This document shows positions 16,594-26,087 of a stretch of 64,000 bases of DNA, in pieces (position 1 is the stretch's first letter; every line of letters begins with the position of its first letter). The notes under the pieces were generated by a model, which did no database searches, was not told the DNA's origin, and saw only the letters and a program-made list of their open reading frames with translations. The DNA lies in NCBI RefSeq assembly GCF_009856295.1, contig NZ_WMEU01000001.1:868001-932000 (forward strand). Direction: 5' to 3'. The translations under genes and the position numbers were made by a program. The DNA comes from Pontibacillus yanchengensis (GTDB taxonomy: Bacteria > Bacillota > Bacilli > Bacillales > BH030062).

Positions 16594-17748
16594 TTACTGC
16601 TTGGAATCATCCCGAAGTTTGCCTTTATAGAGAGATTTCTTATGAAGGGGGACGTTTAATTTCTTTACATATTTGTGTAATTCTTTCTCTTCCTCTTTCG
16701 TTGTAAGGGACAATACAGTACCCTGATCTGATCCAAGTCTTCCTGTTCGACCAGAGCGATGAATGTACTGGTCAAGTTCGTCTGGTACATCGACATGAAT
16801 AACATGGGTGATATCTGAAATATCTAAGCCACGCCCTGCCACGTCAGTTGCAAGTAAAAGCGGGGCTTCGCCTGAACGGAAGGCTTGAATAGCTTTAGCG
16901 CGGTCTTGCTTCTTTGTATCTCCATGAAGTACTGCGACCGAAAGACCTCTGTATGCTAATTTCTCCGCCATCACTTGTAGATTTCCAACATCACGCACAA
17001 ATGCAAGAGCCTTCCCATCGATGGCATGAATCACTTTACGTAGTGTATCAACTTTTTCGCGTGCCTCACATGGAATATAAGCATGTTCCACTTCCGGTTG
17101 ATCCCCTTCCCCTTGTTGCACGTTTATAACTTCAGGGTCATCCATCATTTCCTTCGCTTTCTTTTCCACATGTTCCGATACGGTTGCTGAGAATAGTAAC
17201 AACTGACGCTCTCGTAGCGTGCTTTTTACAATTCGTTCTATTGTATCTTGATGTTCTGGAATCAGTAGTTGATCGCCTTCATCAAAAACGACCGTTTTGA
17301 CTTCATGCATTTTTAGTTTCTTCTGATTGATCAGTTCCAGCACTCGGCCTGGGGTGCCTATTACAATCTGTGGTTTCTTCTTCAGTTTTTCAACTTGGCG
17401 TTTTACATTAGCTCCACCAATAAGTGTCGTACTTTTGATGTCTGAGCCTTCTGTCCATTTTTGTACCTCTTGATGAATTTGCATGACTAGTTCATGAGAA
17501 GATGCCAAAATAACGATTTGTACTTGCTTTTGATTAAAATCTATTTTATTGAATAATGGAAGAAGATAAGCTAACGTCTTTCCGCTCCCTGTAGGTGCTT
17601 CCGCTAAAACATCTTTTCCTTCTACAATAAAAGAAGTAGCTTGTTGTTGAATGGCTGTTGGTTCTGTGAATTGTGCTTTTTCCCATGCAGTCTTTAGAAA
17701 TGGTGGGAGTGATGAATAAAAATCTGTATTTGAATGCGCATTTGTCAT
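16594..17748 (-). CDS. yfmL: DEAD-box RNA helicase, YfmL-like
   Basis: About 384 residues, the short form without a long C-terminal extension, as in B. subtilis YfmL. In order: Q motif (FTEPTAIQ), motif I APTGSGKT, GG and TPGR, motif II, SAT, then in the second RecA domain ATDVAGRGLD and HRSGRTGR. Motif II reads DEGD rather than DEAD. It unwinds short RNA duplexes; YfmL has been linked to ribosome assembly and cold growth. ATG 17748 follows AAAGGG; the longer GTG start at 17769 lies before that site. The symbol rests on length and overall look. Confidence 0.82.
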   Translation of the reverse strand: MTNAHSNTDFYSSLPPFLKTAWEKAQFTEPTAIQQQATSFIVEGKDVLAEAPTGSGKTLAYLLPLFNKIDFNQKQVQIVILASSHELVMQIHQEVQKWTEGSDIKSTTLIGGANVKRQVEKLKKKPQIVIGTPGRVLELINQKKLKMHEVKTVVFDEGDQLLIPEHQDTIERIVKSTLRERQLLLFSATVSEHVEKKAKEMMDDPEVINVQQGEGDQPEVEHAYIPCEAREKVDTLRKVIHAIDGKALAFVRDVGNLQVMAEKLAYRGLSVAVLHGDTKKQDRAKAIQAFRSGEAPLLLATDVAGRGLDISDITHVIHVDVPDELDQYIHRSGRTGRLGSDQGTVLSLTTKEEEKELHKYVKKLNVPLHKKSLYKGKLRDDSKQ

Positions 17749-17957
17749 TATAGAAAATCCCTTTCTCACATACGTCTAATTGCTTATACTAGTATACCTC
17801 ATTTTTCACCAGTTGTAACAATACCTTTTTCAGATTGAATCCACACTTTGTTATCAGCAAATTATTTTTTTCATTTTTTTTAATTGTTTTTTCCGTCAGC
17901 TAACCTTACAATGTTTTTTACATTCTAAAATCGTTTTTTTGAAAGGAGGCTGTCACG

Positions 17958-19406
17958 ATGGTTACATTTGTTGCATCCATCTTGTTATTAATTTTAGGTT
18001 ACGTTGTTTATGGAAAGGTGGTCGAGCGAATTTTTGGGATTAATGATCAAACAAGTACACCTGCCTATACGAATCAGGATGGATTTGACTATATGCCAAT
18101 GAGTTGGTGGAAAGCTAGTTTAATTCAACTATTAAACATAGCTGGACTAGGTCCTATTTTTGGAGCCATTTTAGGAGCATTATATGGACCTGTGGCTTTT
18201 ATCTGGATTGTAATTGGATCCATCTTTGGTGGAGCTGTACATGATTATTTCTCTGGAATGCTTTCCATACGACATAACGGTGCTCAATACCCTACCATTG
18301 TCGGAAAATACTTAGGTAAACCTGCTCGCTCTGTCATTAATGTGCTATCTATTGCTCTCATGGTTCTTGTGGCAGCTGCCTTTACCGCAGGCCCAGCGCA
18401 ATTAATGGCGGAAGTAACCCCTTTAACATTTATGGCTTCTTTACTTGTTATTTTTGCTTACTTCCTAATCGCTGTACTATTACCAGTTAATAAGATCATC
18501 GGTAAAATCTATCCTATCTTTGGAGCTATTTTAATCTTTATGGCTGTATCGATCGGAGTGGGGCTATTTTTCTTTGATAACCCTATACCAAATTTAACGT
18601 TCAATAATTTACATCCTGAAGCTAAACAAACACCCATTTGGCCATTACTAATGGTAACCATTTCTTGTGGTGCTATCTCAGGATTTCATAGTACTCAAAG
18701 TCCAATTCTTGCCCGCACATTAAAAAAAGAAAGTGAAGGTCGCAAAGTTTTCTATGGAGCAATGATTGCGGAGGGCATTATTGCATTGATTTGGGCTGCT
18801 GCCGGCATGACGTTCTTTGGATCTACGGGAGGACTTAAAGAAGCACTTGATGCAGGTGGTCCAGCTAGCGTTGTTAATGAAATCAGCACGTCTACTCTTG
18901 GTGCCTTTGGAGGGGTTTTGGCTGTCATTGGTGTTATCATATTACCTGTGACCACAGGAGATACAGCACTTCGTTCCTCTCGTATGATGCTAGGTGATTT
19001 AATTACACAATTTCGTAAAAAAGAGCTAACTGGTAAATGGACGCCACTTTGGTTGTCGATCCCTGTTGCTTTACCAACGTTCCTCTTAACCCAAATTGAT
19101 TATTCCTTTCTTTGGCGATATGTTGGGTGGTCCAACCAGGTTGTAGCTACCGTTATGTTATGGACAGCTACCATGTATCTCTTAAGGGAAGGAAAATTCC
19201 ACTGGATTGCCAGCATACCAGCTCTGGCAATGACAGCTGTCGTGAGCACGTATATTTTTTATGCACCTGAAGGGTTTGGACTAGCCTACACTACCTCCAT
19301 GATTTTAGGAGGGATTCTCTGGTTACTTGTAGCAGGATGGTTTGTGAAGCAACTGATTCGACCTAGATTCTCTCAAGGTGAAATTCCTAGTGCCAGAGCA
19401 AGTTAA
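17958..19406 (+). CDS. cstA: CstA-family carbon starvation protein/peptide transporter
   Basis: A 482-residue membrane protein with about 13 hydrophobic segments. The CstA hallmarks are visible: IAGLGPIFGAILGALYGP, FGGAVHDYFSGM, SGFHSTQSPILARTL and TGDTALRSSRMML. This is the shorter CstA form. The family takes up peptides or pyruvate on carbon limitation. ATG 17958 has a perfect GAAAGGAGG 8 bases upstream. It stands alone, followed by a repeat and then the convergent cwlQ-like gene; no plus-strand terminator other than the shared hairpin at 19754 is seen. Confidence 0.88.
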   Translation: MVTFVASILLLILGYVVYGKVVERIFGINDQTSTPAYTNQDGFDYMPMSWWKASLIQLLNIAGLGPIFGAILGALYGPVAFIWIVIGSIFGGAVHDYFSGMLSIRHNGAQYPTIVGKYLGKPARSVINVLSIALMVLVAAAFTAGPAQLMAEVTPLTFMASLLVIFAYFLIAVLLPVNKIIGKIYPIFGAILIFMAVSIGVGLFFFDNPIPNLTFNNLHPEAKQTPIWPLLMVTISCGAISGFHSTQSPILARTLKKESEGRKVFYGAMIAEGIIALIWAAAGMTFFGSTGGLKEALDAGGPASVVNEISTSTLGAFGGVLAVIGVIILPVTTGDTALRSSRMMLGDLITQFRKKELTGKWTPLWLSIPVALPTFLLTQIDYSFLWRYVGWSNQVVATVMLWTATMYLLREGKFHWIASIPALAMTAVVSTYIFYAPEGFGLAYTTSMILGGILWLLVAGWFVKQLIRPRFSQGEIPSARAS

Positions 19407-19417
19407 CGATTAATATC

Positions 19418-19718
19418 AGAACAAAAGCTCGGGGCGCCCTGTTAGCGACGTACAAACTGTCCTGGAATAATATAAGTTCTGCACCGGGTGAGGTTCGATT
19501 AAAAGCGCTGCATCATGCAGCAACATCGAACTGACCTACCTCCTGTAGGCCCGCGTCACGCAGCAACATCGAACCAACCTAAGTCGTGTAAGCCGAAAGG
19601 AAACACGAAGAGCTCAAGCGTTCGATGTTGACTTATCGTAAGGAGGTGCAGGAAGTTTGCTAGTCGCTGGGCGCTGGAGCTGGACGCGGCAACATCACTT
19701 TATCAAGTTATCCACATA
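19418..19718 (+). repeat. Dispersed repeat copy D (longest copy)
   Basis: Starts AGAACAAAAGCTCGGGGCGCC with GCGACGTACAAACTGTCC; ends GGGCGCTGGAGCTGGACGC and the tail ATCAAGTTATCCACA. It contains two inner blocks, each with AGCAACATCGAAC, around a CCTAC/GTAGG hairpin, as if an internal segment was duplicated. It lies downstream of cstA, 36 bases from the next terminator. Confidence 0.85.
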
Positions 19719-19753
19719 CTCATCCGTTTATAGATGTAAGCTAGATAACAATA

Positions 19754-19791
19754 AAAACGCTTGGATAACTCGTTTGTTATCCAAGCGTTTT
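19754..19791 (-). terminator. Terminator between cstA and the cwlQ-like gene
   Basis: A perfect 16-bp stem AAAACGCTTGGATAAC/GTTATCCAAGCGTTTT with a 6-base loop; it is bidirectional. Confidence 0.9.
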
Positions 19792-19800
19792 CTATATCAG

Positions 19801-20406
19801 TTACGCATTCATATAATTGGACATCACTTTTGGTACATAAGCTTTCGTCTCTTCAAATGGCGGAATCCCACCATACTTGTCTACATTACCTGGACCAGCA
19901 TTATAAGCTGCCAGCGCTAGTTCTGTATCCCCGTTGTATTTATCTAGCATCTGCCGAAGATACTTTGCTCCCCCATTGATATTTTCGATAGGATCCATAA
20001 TGTTCTCTACCCCTAATCCTTGTGCTGTAGCAGGCATAAGCTGCATTAATCCCTTCGCTCCTGCGTTACTTACTGCATTTGGATTAAAATTCGATTCTTG
20101 TTTAATAACAGCATTTAGTAGCTTTGGATCTACATTATGCTCTTGAGCCGCAGCTTCTATTTGTGGTTTGAACGAGTTGGAAGATGTCATCACCTGATTC
20201 ATTGACCCCATCGAAAGAGGAGGCATGGACGATGTCATGCTTCTAGTTTGTTTAGATGCTGTTGGAACATCAAACGATGCCATTTCATTTTGCAATAACT
20301 GCGTAAAAAACGATGACGTATTCATAGAAGACGATGCCGAATTTCCCGAACCCATCGTACGAATTGCCTGTAATTGCGCCATTTGTTGAAACATTTGGAT
20401 ATTCAA
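19801..20406 (-). CDS. SLT-domain lytic transglycosylase, CwlQ/YjbJ-like
   Basis: A 201-residue protein. A Ser/Met/Gln-rich N-terminal ~85 residues precede a lytic transglycosylase domain with the catalytic Glu in IKQESNFNP, then [13 protein letters not shown] and [10 protein letters not shown]. It cleaves the glycan strands of peptidoglycan. No classical signal peptide is seen, as in B. subtilis YjbJ (CwlQ), which it matches in size and layout. The start is TTG 20406 with AGGTGA upstream. It is transcribed alone and ends at the strong hairpin at 19754. Confidence 0.82.
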   Translation of the reverse strand: MNIQMFQQMAQLQAIRTMGSGNSASSSMNTSSFFTQLLQNEMASFDVPTASKQTRSMTSSMPPLSMGSMNQVMTSSNSFKPQIEAAAQEHNVDPKLLNAVIKQESNFNPNAVSNAGAKGLMQLMPATAQGLGVENIMDPIENINGGAKYLRQMLDKYNGDTELALAAYNAGPGNVDKYGGIPPFEETKAYVPKVMSNYMNA

Positions 20407-20508
20407 CTGACAATCACCTCTTATATGTTTTTTTATATCTTAATGACCGGGGGGATAGCTTCTAATATTAAACATTTTCCCTTTGGCTCATATATAGGAT
20501 TTCTACCA

Positions 20509-21095
20509 TCACGAAGTACTAGTTCTTTTTTTATAGTTTAATAAATGCATGTTACTCATTTGAAAGGTCCATCGCTTACTTTTTTGTAATTCTTCTTTAG
20601 TAAAGACAAACATAGCCATTTGTTCTGAATTACCTTCACTATCTCCAAAACCACTTCCATAATTCCCTTCAGCACCATTTTCCTCATAGGCTTTTAATCG
20701 AATGGTATTTGTTCTTGTTTGATTATCGTTTAAACGAAATAGGCTTAACATTGTTCCACCGTCTGCATGGTAATGGCTATTAAATCCCACAATAATTAAA
20801 TATTCTTTTTTTCTTTCAAATCATTCATTTTTTCTTTTACTTCTTCCACATAAATATCTGTATCGTATATTTGATTTATATGTATAGGTTCATTCAAGCC
20901 ATTTAGAATTTGCTTTGTTGTTAAAGTAAAAGTAATATCATTTTGATAAGGTACTGTTTCTGCCTGATGAATATCTAGGTTACGTCTTACATAAGAGATT
21001 CCTTTTTCATTAGAAGTCAATATCAAACTTATTATTAAAAGAGCAGATATAGATAATAGAGCAGCTCTATTTTTAGTAATCTTTATTCCCTTCAA
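20509..21095 (-). pseudogene. Membrane-anchored protein split by a frameshift at a 7-base A run
   Basis: The first part (to 20796) has a short cytoplasmic N-terminus, one transmembrane helix (LLSISALLIISLIL) and an extracellular region ending MNDLKEKKNI. The second part (20790-20509) continues YLIIVGFNSHYHADGG... The switch is at a run of seven A on the minus strand (20806-20812); eight would join both into one ~195-residue protein without a stop. It may be a pseudogene, a sequencing slip or a slippage-controlled gene. SD GAGGTGA favours TTG 21095 as the start. The function is unknown. Confidence 0.6.
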
Positions 21096-21130
21096 ATCGT
21101 TCACCTCAAGTGTGAGTGTACGAATATCAA

Positions 21131-21847
21131 CTACTTACGAAATATAGAAAATAGAGACTCCCAAAACCCTTTTGGTCTCTGAAATGATTCCTGTATTTGT
21201 TTATTAAAATCATTTTGCACACGCCATTCTTTTTGCTGTTCTTCACGCATTTGCTTTATTTCTTCTTGCAAGAGTTCACTTTTTTGCTTTTCTTGTTCGA
21301 GTAATTGTTCATAATGGTTTTGTTGTTGTTCTACTAATTTTTCAATTTTCGTATTAGTCTTTTGCGAGAAATTTCCCACCCCAGAACTAATTACATGGTG
21401 ATCTTGCTGGAGTTGCGATACAGTTGATTTAAGATGTGACATATCATTTTGCAGTTGAACATTCATTTCACGTGTAGCAGCTAGTTCACTAGAGAGGAAT
21501 TTAATAAATTCATGTAATTGATTGGGGTCTTGGAGTGAATGATCATATGTACCTTGAGTTGCTGGTTTTGTTTCCATTGCTTCCTGTGTTTCTTCTAATC
21601 TCTCTTTTTGCTGGGCTACAATCTCTATTGCTGTATCGTCTCTATTCTTAGCCGTGTCGCGTATCGCTATAAGCGCTTTGATATCTGAACGGACAAATAT
21701 ACGACGATCTCCATCTTTAAAAAACTCATAGCCGTTTCTTTCCAGAATTTGGCCATACTTCCTTACAGTTGTTGTAGCTATGCCAAGTTCATCCGCTACT
21801 GCCTTGGATGAAAAGGCACGTTCATTCGGCTCTATATCGTGTCGCAT
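21131..21847 (-). CDS. MerR-type HTH and coiled-coil DNA-binding protein (DUF3967-like)
   Basis: A 238-residue protein. The N-terminal MerR-like helix-turn-helix (FSSKAVADELGIATTTVRKYGQIL, about residues 12-36) is followed by a wing (DGDRRIFVRSDI), a long coiled coil rich in Gln and Glu (about 80-215) and a C-terminal aromatic tail (GFWESLFSIFRK). This layout matches DUF3967 proteins found on plasmids, phages and chromosomes of bacilli and, more distantly, RacA-like chromosome-anchoring proteins. ATG 21847 has AAGGAGGAACG upstream. It could be a segregation or regulatory factor. The gap 21848-22091 holds palindromic bits (TACCGCC/GATACGGTA) but no gene. Confidence 0.65.
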   Translation of the reverse strand: MRHDIEPNERAFSSKAVADELGIATTTVRKYGQILERNGYEFFKDGDRRIFVRSDIKALIAIRDTAKNRDDTAIEIVAQQKERLEETQEAMETKPATQGTYDHSLQDPNQLHEFIKFLSSELAATREMNVQLQNDMSHLKSTVSQLQQDHHVISSGVGNFSQKTNTKIEKLVEQQQNHYEQLLEQEKQKSELLQEEIKQMREEQQKEWRVQNDFNKQIQESFQRPKGFWESLFSIFRK

Positions 21848-22091
21848 ACCGTTCCTCCTTTTATTACAAAAATGAAATTTAAAACGTGATTTTGCAATTC
21901 ATACCGCCTACCGATACGGTACCCAAATTAACCTTTATTGATAGCAACTAGATGTATCTTTAAGAAGCCAAGTACATTATTAATACAATCATTCCAACCA
22001 TTTTTTCTCTGTATCGGATAGCGATATGAGCGATATACTATAATGTTTCGTATAAAAAATAGTATAAGTGTCCAATCCTTCATATATTTTT

Positions 22092-22238
22092 TCATTTCTT
22101 AGCGTCATTTTTTATAGGATTTCTATTATATTGTCCTTCATCTGCAACGATACCATAAGACATATTCTCGAGATAGTGCGTATTTTCATTTAATGATTCT
22201 TTATTAACTTCTATTATACTTGAATTCATAGAGTTCAT
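22092..22238 (-). CDS. Possible small protein, 48 residues
   Basis: A frame starting at ATG 22238, overlapping the end of the small membrane protein gene by 35 bases. The product is polar (MNSMNSSIIEVNKESLNE...) and ends NPIKNDAKK. It has no strong ribosome binding site, so translation would need coupling. There is no family match that I know. Confidence 0.3.
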   Translation of the reverse strand: MNSMNSSIIEVNKESLNENTHYLENMSYGIVADEGQYNRNPIKNDAKK

Positions 22239-22374
22239 CTTCTAATTCTAGGATTCTTTTTCTATTAGATTGAGTTGTCCATATCATCCCCACAAGTGCA
22301 CCTATCACAAAACCCTCAGAACCAAAAAACAACAACCCTATAAAGCCTATTAATCCAATATACAAAAAAGACAT
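22204..22374 (-). CDS. Small membrane protein, 56 residues
   Basis: It begins MSFLYIGLIGFIGLLFFGSE, has two hydrophobic segments (about 3-17 and 21-32) and a charged C-terminal helix (NRKRILELEDELYEF). AGGAGG lies 12 bases before ATG 22374. It is shorter than 60 residues and has a plausible composition; the family is not recognised. Confidence 0.5.
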   Translation of the reverse strand: MSFLYIGLIGFIGLLFFGSEGFVIGALVGMIWTTQSNRKRILELEDELYEFKYNRS

Positions 22375-22423
22375 ATAACCATATTTCCTCCTATTGTTCC
22401 TCTAAAGTAAGTTATATTATAGC

Positions 22424-22455
22424 ACGAAAAAGAACGAGCATATCCGCTCGTCCTT
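22424..22455 (-). terminator. Terminator of the glcDF operon
   Basis: GGACGAGC/GCTCGTTC on the minus strand with a 6-base loop is followed by TTTTTCG, just after the glcF stop. Confidence 0.7.
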
Positions 22456-22465
22456 TCCCTAATCA

Positions 22466-23770
22466 CTATTCCCATTTCCCAACAGGTCCAGCTTGTGCAA
22501 GTAAATCTATCAAATGCACAGCATCCATTTCTTCACTAGCTCCTTCGCGTTCAATTCCTAGTTTCATTTGTAATAGGCAACCAGGATTAGTCGTGACAAT
22601 ACCTTCAGGTTGCTTCGAGCAGACATCCTTCATTTTCACATCAAGTACATCCATCGAATCTTCGTAGTTTAGAATGTTATAAATACCTGCTGAGCCGCAA
22701 CAAAAATCTGGTCGATCGAGTTCTTTTAATGTTAACCCTAGTATTTTATCCATTAGTTGACGTGGGGGCTGTTTCACCTTTTGAACATTACTCATGTGGC
22801 ATGAAGGTTGATAGGTTACCGTTTTCTCAACAGGTTTTGTATAGATAATTTGATCAAGCTCTGCGAGAACTTCGGTTATATCTTTGACCTTAGCAACGAA
22901 TTGCTTGGCACGCTCATGCCATTCAGTCCCTTCTTCAAACAGATGATGATATTCTATTAACCTAGCGCCACATCCACCAGCATTATTCACAATGTAATCT
23001 ACTTGCTCTTCTTCAAAGGCTTTAATGTTCTCTTTCGCTAGTTCTCTCGATTGGTCAATTTTACCCGAATGTGCATGTAAAGCACCGCAGCACGTTTGTT
23101 GCTCAGGAAGGACAACCTCTGTGCCGCTCCTTAACAACAATTCAATCGTATTTTGGTTCGTATCAAAAAACATACTGTCCATCACACATCCTGTAAAAAA
23201 GGCTACTTTTGCTGTAGCAGGACGTTTGCGTATAAAACGTTTGGCACGTCGTTTTCGTTCTTTTGGTGACGGTAAATCTGGTAGCACCTTTTCAAATTGA
23301 TCGAGATTCATTGGGGCTACCTTTGTTAAATGAAAGGATCTGGCTATTTTTTGCACGCCTGTTTTTTGGTACAACCACGTCGCATTTCCTAGTGTGTCCA
23401 TCCACCCTTTAGAAGGAAAGAATGATTCAAACAAAAACTGCTCCGTTTTTTGCTGGGTCTTCGATTTGACTTGATTGTCTTCAATGACTTCTTTGGCACC
23501 TTCTAAAATTTCACCATATTGCACATCCGTCGGGCACACCGTTGTACATGCCATGCAACCAAGACATTTCTCAATAGGCTCTTGTAAATCTTCAATAGCA
23601 GCTTTTCCTTCTGCAACCATTTTTACTAAATTGATGCGCCCACGAGGGGAATGGGTTTCCCTCTCCATTGTTTCGTAGGTTGGACAAGCAGGAAGACAAT
23701 AGCCGCATTGTACACAATCAAAGGTCTTGTCATAATTAATCTTTTCCTGAAGCGTTTTTACACTACTCAC
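22466..23770 (-). CDS. glcF: Glycolate oxidase iron-sulfur subunit
   Basis: A 434-residue protein with two 4Fe-4S motifs (Cys 19/22/25/29 in CVQCGYCLPACP and Cys 69/72/75/79 in CLGCMACTTVCP) and two CCG domains (CCGALHAHSG and CCGSAGIYN). This is the electron-transfer subunit that accepts electrons from GlcD and passes them to the respiratory chain. It starts at GTG 23770, overlapping the glcD end by 8 bases, so the two are translationally coupled. It is the last gene of a six-gene minus-strand operon. The actual 2-hydroxy acid may be glycolate, lactate or a related compound. Confidence 0.92.
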   Translation of the reverse strand: MSSVKTLQEKINYDKTFDCVQCGYCLPACPTYETMERETHSPRGRINLVKMVAEGKAAIEDLQEPIEKCLGCMACTTVCPTDVQYGEILEGAKEVIEDNQVKSKTQQKTEQFLFESFFPSKGWMDTLGNATWLYQKTGVQKIARSFHLTKVAPMNLDQFEKVLPDLPSPKERKRRAKRFIRKRPATAKVAFFTGCVMDSMFFDTNQNTIELLLRSGTEVVLPEQQTCCGALHAHSGKIDQSRELAKENIKAFEEEQVDYIVNNAGGCGARLIEYHHLFEEGTEWHERAKQFVAKVKDITEVLAELDQIIYTKPVEKTVTYQPSCHMSNVQKVKQPPRQLMDKILGLTLKELDRPDFCCGSAGIYNILNYEDSMDVLDVKMKDVCSKQPEGIVTTNPGCLLQMKLGIEREGASEEMDAVHLIDLLAQAGPVGKWE

Positions 23771-25166
23771 TACGCAACACCAGCTTCTGGCCTTTTTCCG
23801 GAAAGATTTTACCTGGATTCATTATACCATTCGGATCCCAGGCATCCTTGATTCGACGCATCATATCTAGCCCAACTTCTCCGAGTTCATTTTCCATAAA
23901 TGGAGCCTTCATCGTACCTATGCCATGCTCTCCTGACAGAGTCCCTCCAAGATCAATAGCTGCTTGGAAAATTTCTTCTACAGCTAATTCAACTCGCCCC
24001 ATTTCTTCTTGATCACGTTTATCACATAGGACATTAGGGTGTAGATTGCCATCACCTGCGTGACCAAATACGACAATCTCAACATTGTGGCGTTCTTTTA
24101 TCTCCTTAAGACGATCCATCATATCAGGAATTTTACTTCTTGGTACGGTGGCATCCTCAGAGACTTTTGTGGGCTTAATTTTGGCAATGGCTGGTGATAC
24201 CTGTTTTCGGGCATGCCAAATTTTCGTTGCATCCTCTTGCGACTCAGGAATGACGGTATCCCTTGCTCCGATATTTTTCATAATATCCTGGATAAGCTCT
24301 TTTTCAATGCTTAGCGTCTCCGGATGGCCGTCCAATTCAATGATGACAATAGCGGCAGCATCCGTAGGTAATCCAGCTGGTTGAAAGTTTTCCACTGCTC
24401 TAATACAAGCTTGGTCCATGAATTCCATTTTAGATGGTAGAATGCCTGAGGTTAATGTTCTTGAAATAGCCTGTCCAGCAAGACGCACATCATCGAAAAC
24501 AGCCATTAACGTCTGTACAGCTGGTGGTTTTGGAACTAATTTTAGCGTTGCTTCTGTAATGACCCCAAGCGTACCTTCCGATCCAACGAGCAATTTCGTC
24601 AAATCAATACCTGTAACATTTTTAATCGTCTTTCCACCTGTACGAATGATTTCTCCTTCTGGTGTAACCAATTCCAGTCCAAGTACGAAATCCTTTGTCA
24701 CCCCATATTTCAAGCCTCGAGGACCTCCGGAGTTCTCGGCAAGATTGCCTCCTATGGTTGCTACATGGGCACTGCTTGGATCTGGAGCATACATCAAACC
24801 ATGTTCTCTTGCAGCTTTATCAATATTTGCTGTTAACACACTTGGTGATACCGTTACGGTTAAATCATCAGCACTGACGTCGATTTCTTCAGGCCATTGC
24901 GATAAATCCAAGACAATTCCACCATTCACAGGTAACGGACCACCACTTAAGCACGTTCCTTGTCCCCGTGGGTAAATGGGAATCCGGTGTTCATTGGCAA
25001 TTTTCACAATATCGACGACTTCTTCCTTCTTTTTCGCCTGCACCACAATTTCAGGTAAATATTCTCCAAACGAAGCATCAAAGCTATAACTATGTCGATC
25101 TGCTAAATGGGTCATAATTTGCTTTTCAGGGAGGTGCTTTTGTAGTGCTTCTATCCATTCGTTCAC
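23763..25166 (-). CDS. glcD: Glycolate oxidase FAD subunit
   Basis: A 467-residue FAD-binding PCMH-type oxidase. The N-terminal FAD domain has YPRGQGTCLSGG and the PDPSS-ATIGGNLAENSGG stretch; the C-terminal domain has GHAGDGNLHPN and GEHGIGTMK. It oxidises a 2-hydroxy acid (glycolate, D-lactate or similar) to the 2-keto acid. GTG 25166 follows AGGAGG by 9 bases. Its neighbours upstream in the operon (a metal-dependent hydrolase and an alpha/beta hydrolase) suggest the hydroxy acid is liberated from a larger compound. Confidence 0.92.
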   Translation of the reverse strand: MNEWIEALQKHLPEKQIMTHLADRHSYSFDASFGEYLPEIVVQAKKKEEVVDIVKIANEHRIPIYPRGQGTCLSGGPLPVNGGIVLDLSQWPEEIDVSADDLTVTVSPSVLTANIDKAAREHGLMYAPDPSSAHVATIGGNLAENSGGPRGLKYGVTKDFVLGLELVTPEGEIIRTGGKTIKNVTGIDLTKLLVGSEGTLGVITEATLKLVPKPPAVQTLMAVFDDVRLAGQAISRTLTSGILPSKMEFMDQACIRAVENFQPAGLPTDAAAIVIIELDGHPETLSIEKELIQDIMKNIGARDTVIPESQEDATKIWHARKQVSPAIAKIKPTKVSEDATVPRSKIPDMMDRLKEIKERHNVEIVVFGHAGDGNLHPNVLCDKRDQEEMGRVELAVEEIFQAAIDLGGTLSGEHGIGTMKAPFMENELGEVGLDMMRRIKDAWDPNGIMNPGKIFPEKGQKLVLRSE

Positions 25167-25190
25167 GTATGTGACCTCCTTTACATGATA

Positions 25191-26072
25191 TCAACCTAAT
25201 AAGGATTTTGGGTTAGTCGACACCATTTCCGTTATTTCATCTTCTTTTAACCCCGATTCTAACAATTTCTCGATAAATTCTTGTAATCCTTTTATTGGAG
25301 TCGAATTATGCGGTTGACCATAATCGGTAACTAATACACAAGATGCTGTTCCTATTGTCCGGATCGTATGTGCCATTTCTGAAACAGTTAAATTATTGAA
25401 ATCATTCCCACATGCAAGAAAACATTTCTCAATCATGCAACCCTTCTCTGCTAGATCCACTTGCATATCAAGTGGAATTTGAGCAATACCTAGATCAGCA
25501 TGTTGTATTAAAATACGTTCTACTCCAATATGAATCGCTTCATCAACTAATATGCCCACTTCATCTGGAGAAAGATGACCTGTTGCAAGCACAGCATCAT
25601 GTGAAGCAATAAGAGAGAGGATTTGTCTTACTTCGTCCTTCACCTCTCCATGGTCATTCCATATCGTTAATACAGATGCTGAATAATCCAGAGACTTTTT
25701 ACTATTAAAAAAATTTCCCTGGGAATGATTTTGAAAATAATTAGCGTGTTGCTTGGCTGATATGGTGGGCATCCAAATTATTTTCGCCCCCATCTGCAGA
25801 GCTGTATCTACGGCATGAGGAGAAAGTCCACCTGTAAACAAATTACATACAAGCCCACCTTGCACATCAATATCTGGTATCTTTTCTCGAATTAAATACG
25901 CACGGTCATAAGAATTTCCTTCATGGGCTTTAATGACCAACCCTTTCATACCAGCTTTTTGTCCCTCTTTAACAAGTTCCCAATCCGTTTGTTTTCTCGG
26001 AAAAAGACTTGGGGAGCTATGAACGTGAAGATCATAAGCTCCCTGTAAAAGAGGATGGTAGTATTCTGTCAT
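25191..26072 (-). CDS. Amidohydrolase-like metal-dependent hydrolase (DUF6282 type)
   Basis: A 293-residue protein with a probable TIM-barrel metallohydrolase fold. Metal-ligand candidates are HVH in YDLHVHSSPS (near residue 16), the His in ATGHLSPDE, the His/Asp pair in IQHADLG and Asp in VTDYGQ. It resembles the DUF6282 group, whose reactions are uncharacterised. ATG 26072 follows AAAGGGGAG. It lies between an alpha/beta hydrolase and glcD, 24 bases before glcD. It probably opens a ring or hydrolyses an amide or ester to yield the acid used by GlcDF; this role is inference. Confidence 0.65.
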   Translation of the reverse strand: MTEYYHPLLQGAYDLHVHSSPSLFPRKQTDWELVKEGQKAGMKGLVIKAHEGNSYDRAYLIREKIPDIDVQGGLVCNLFTGGLSPHAVDTALQMGAKIIWMPTISAKQHANYFQNHSQGNFFNSKKSLDYSASVLTIWNDHGEVKDEVRQILSLIASHDAVLATGHLSPDEVGILVDEAIHIGVERILIQHADLGIAQIPLDMQVDLAEKGCMIEKCFLACGNDFNNLTVSEMAHTIRTIGTASCVLVTDYGQPHNSTPIKGLQEFIEKLLESGLKEDEITEMVSTNPKSLLG

Positions 26073-26087
26073 TTTAATGTCTCCCCT

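Noticed and set aside
22466..25166. Naming the GlcDF substrate as glycolate
   Set aside because: GlcDF-type enzymes oxidise several 2-hydroxy acids and the operon context suggests an unusual source compound.
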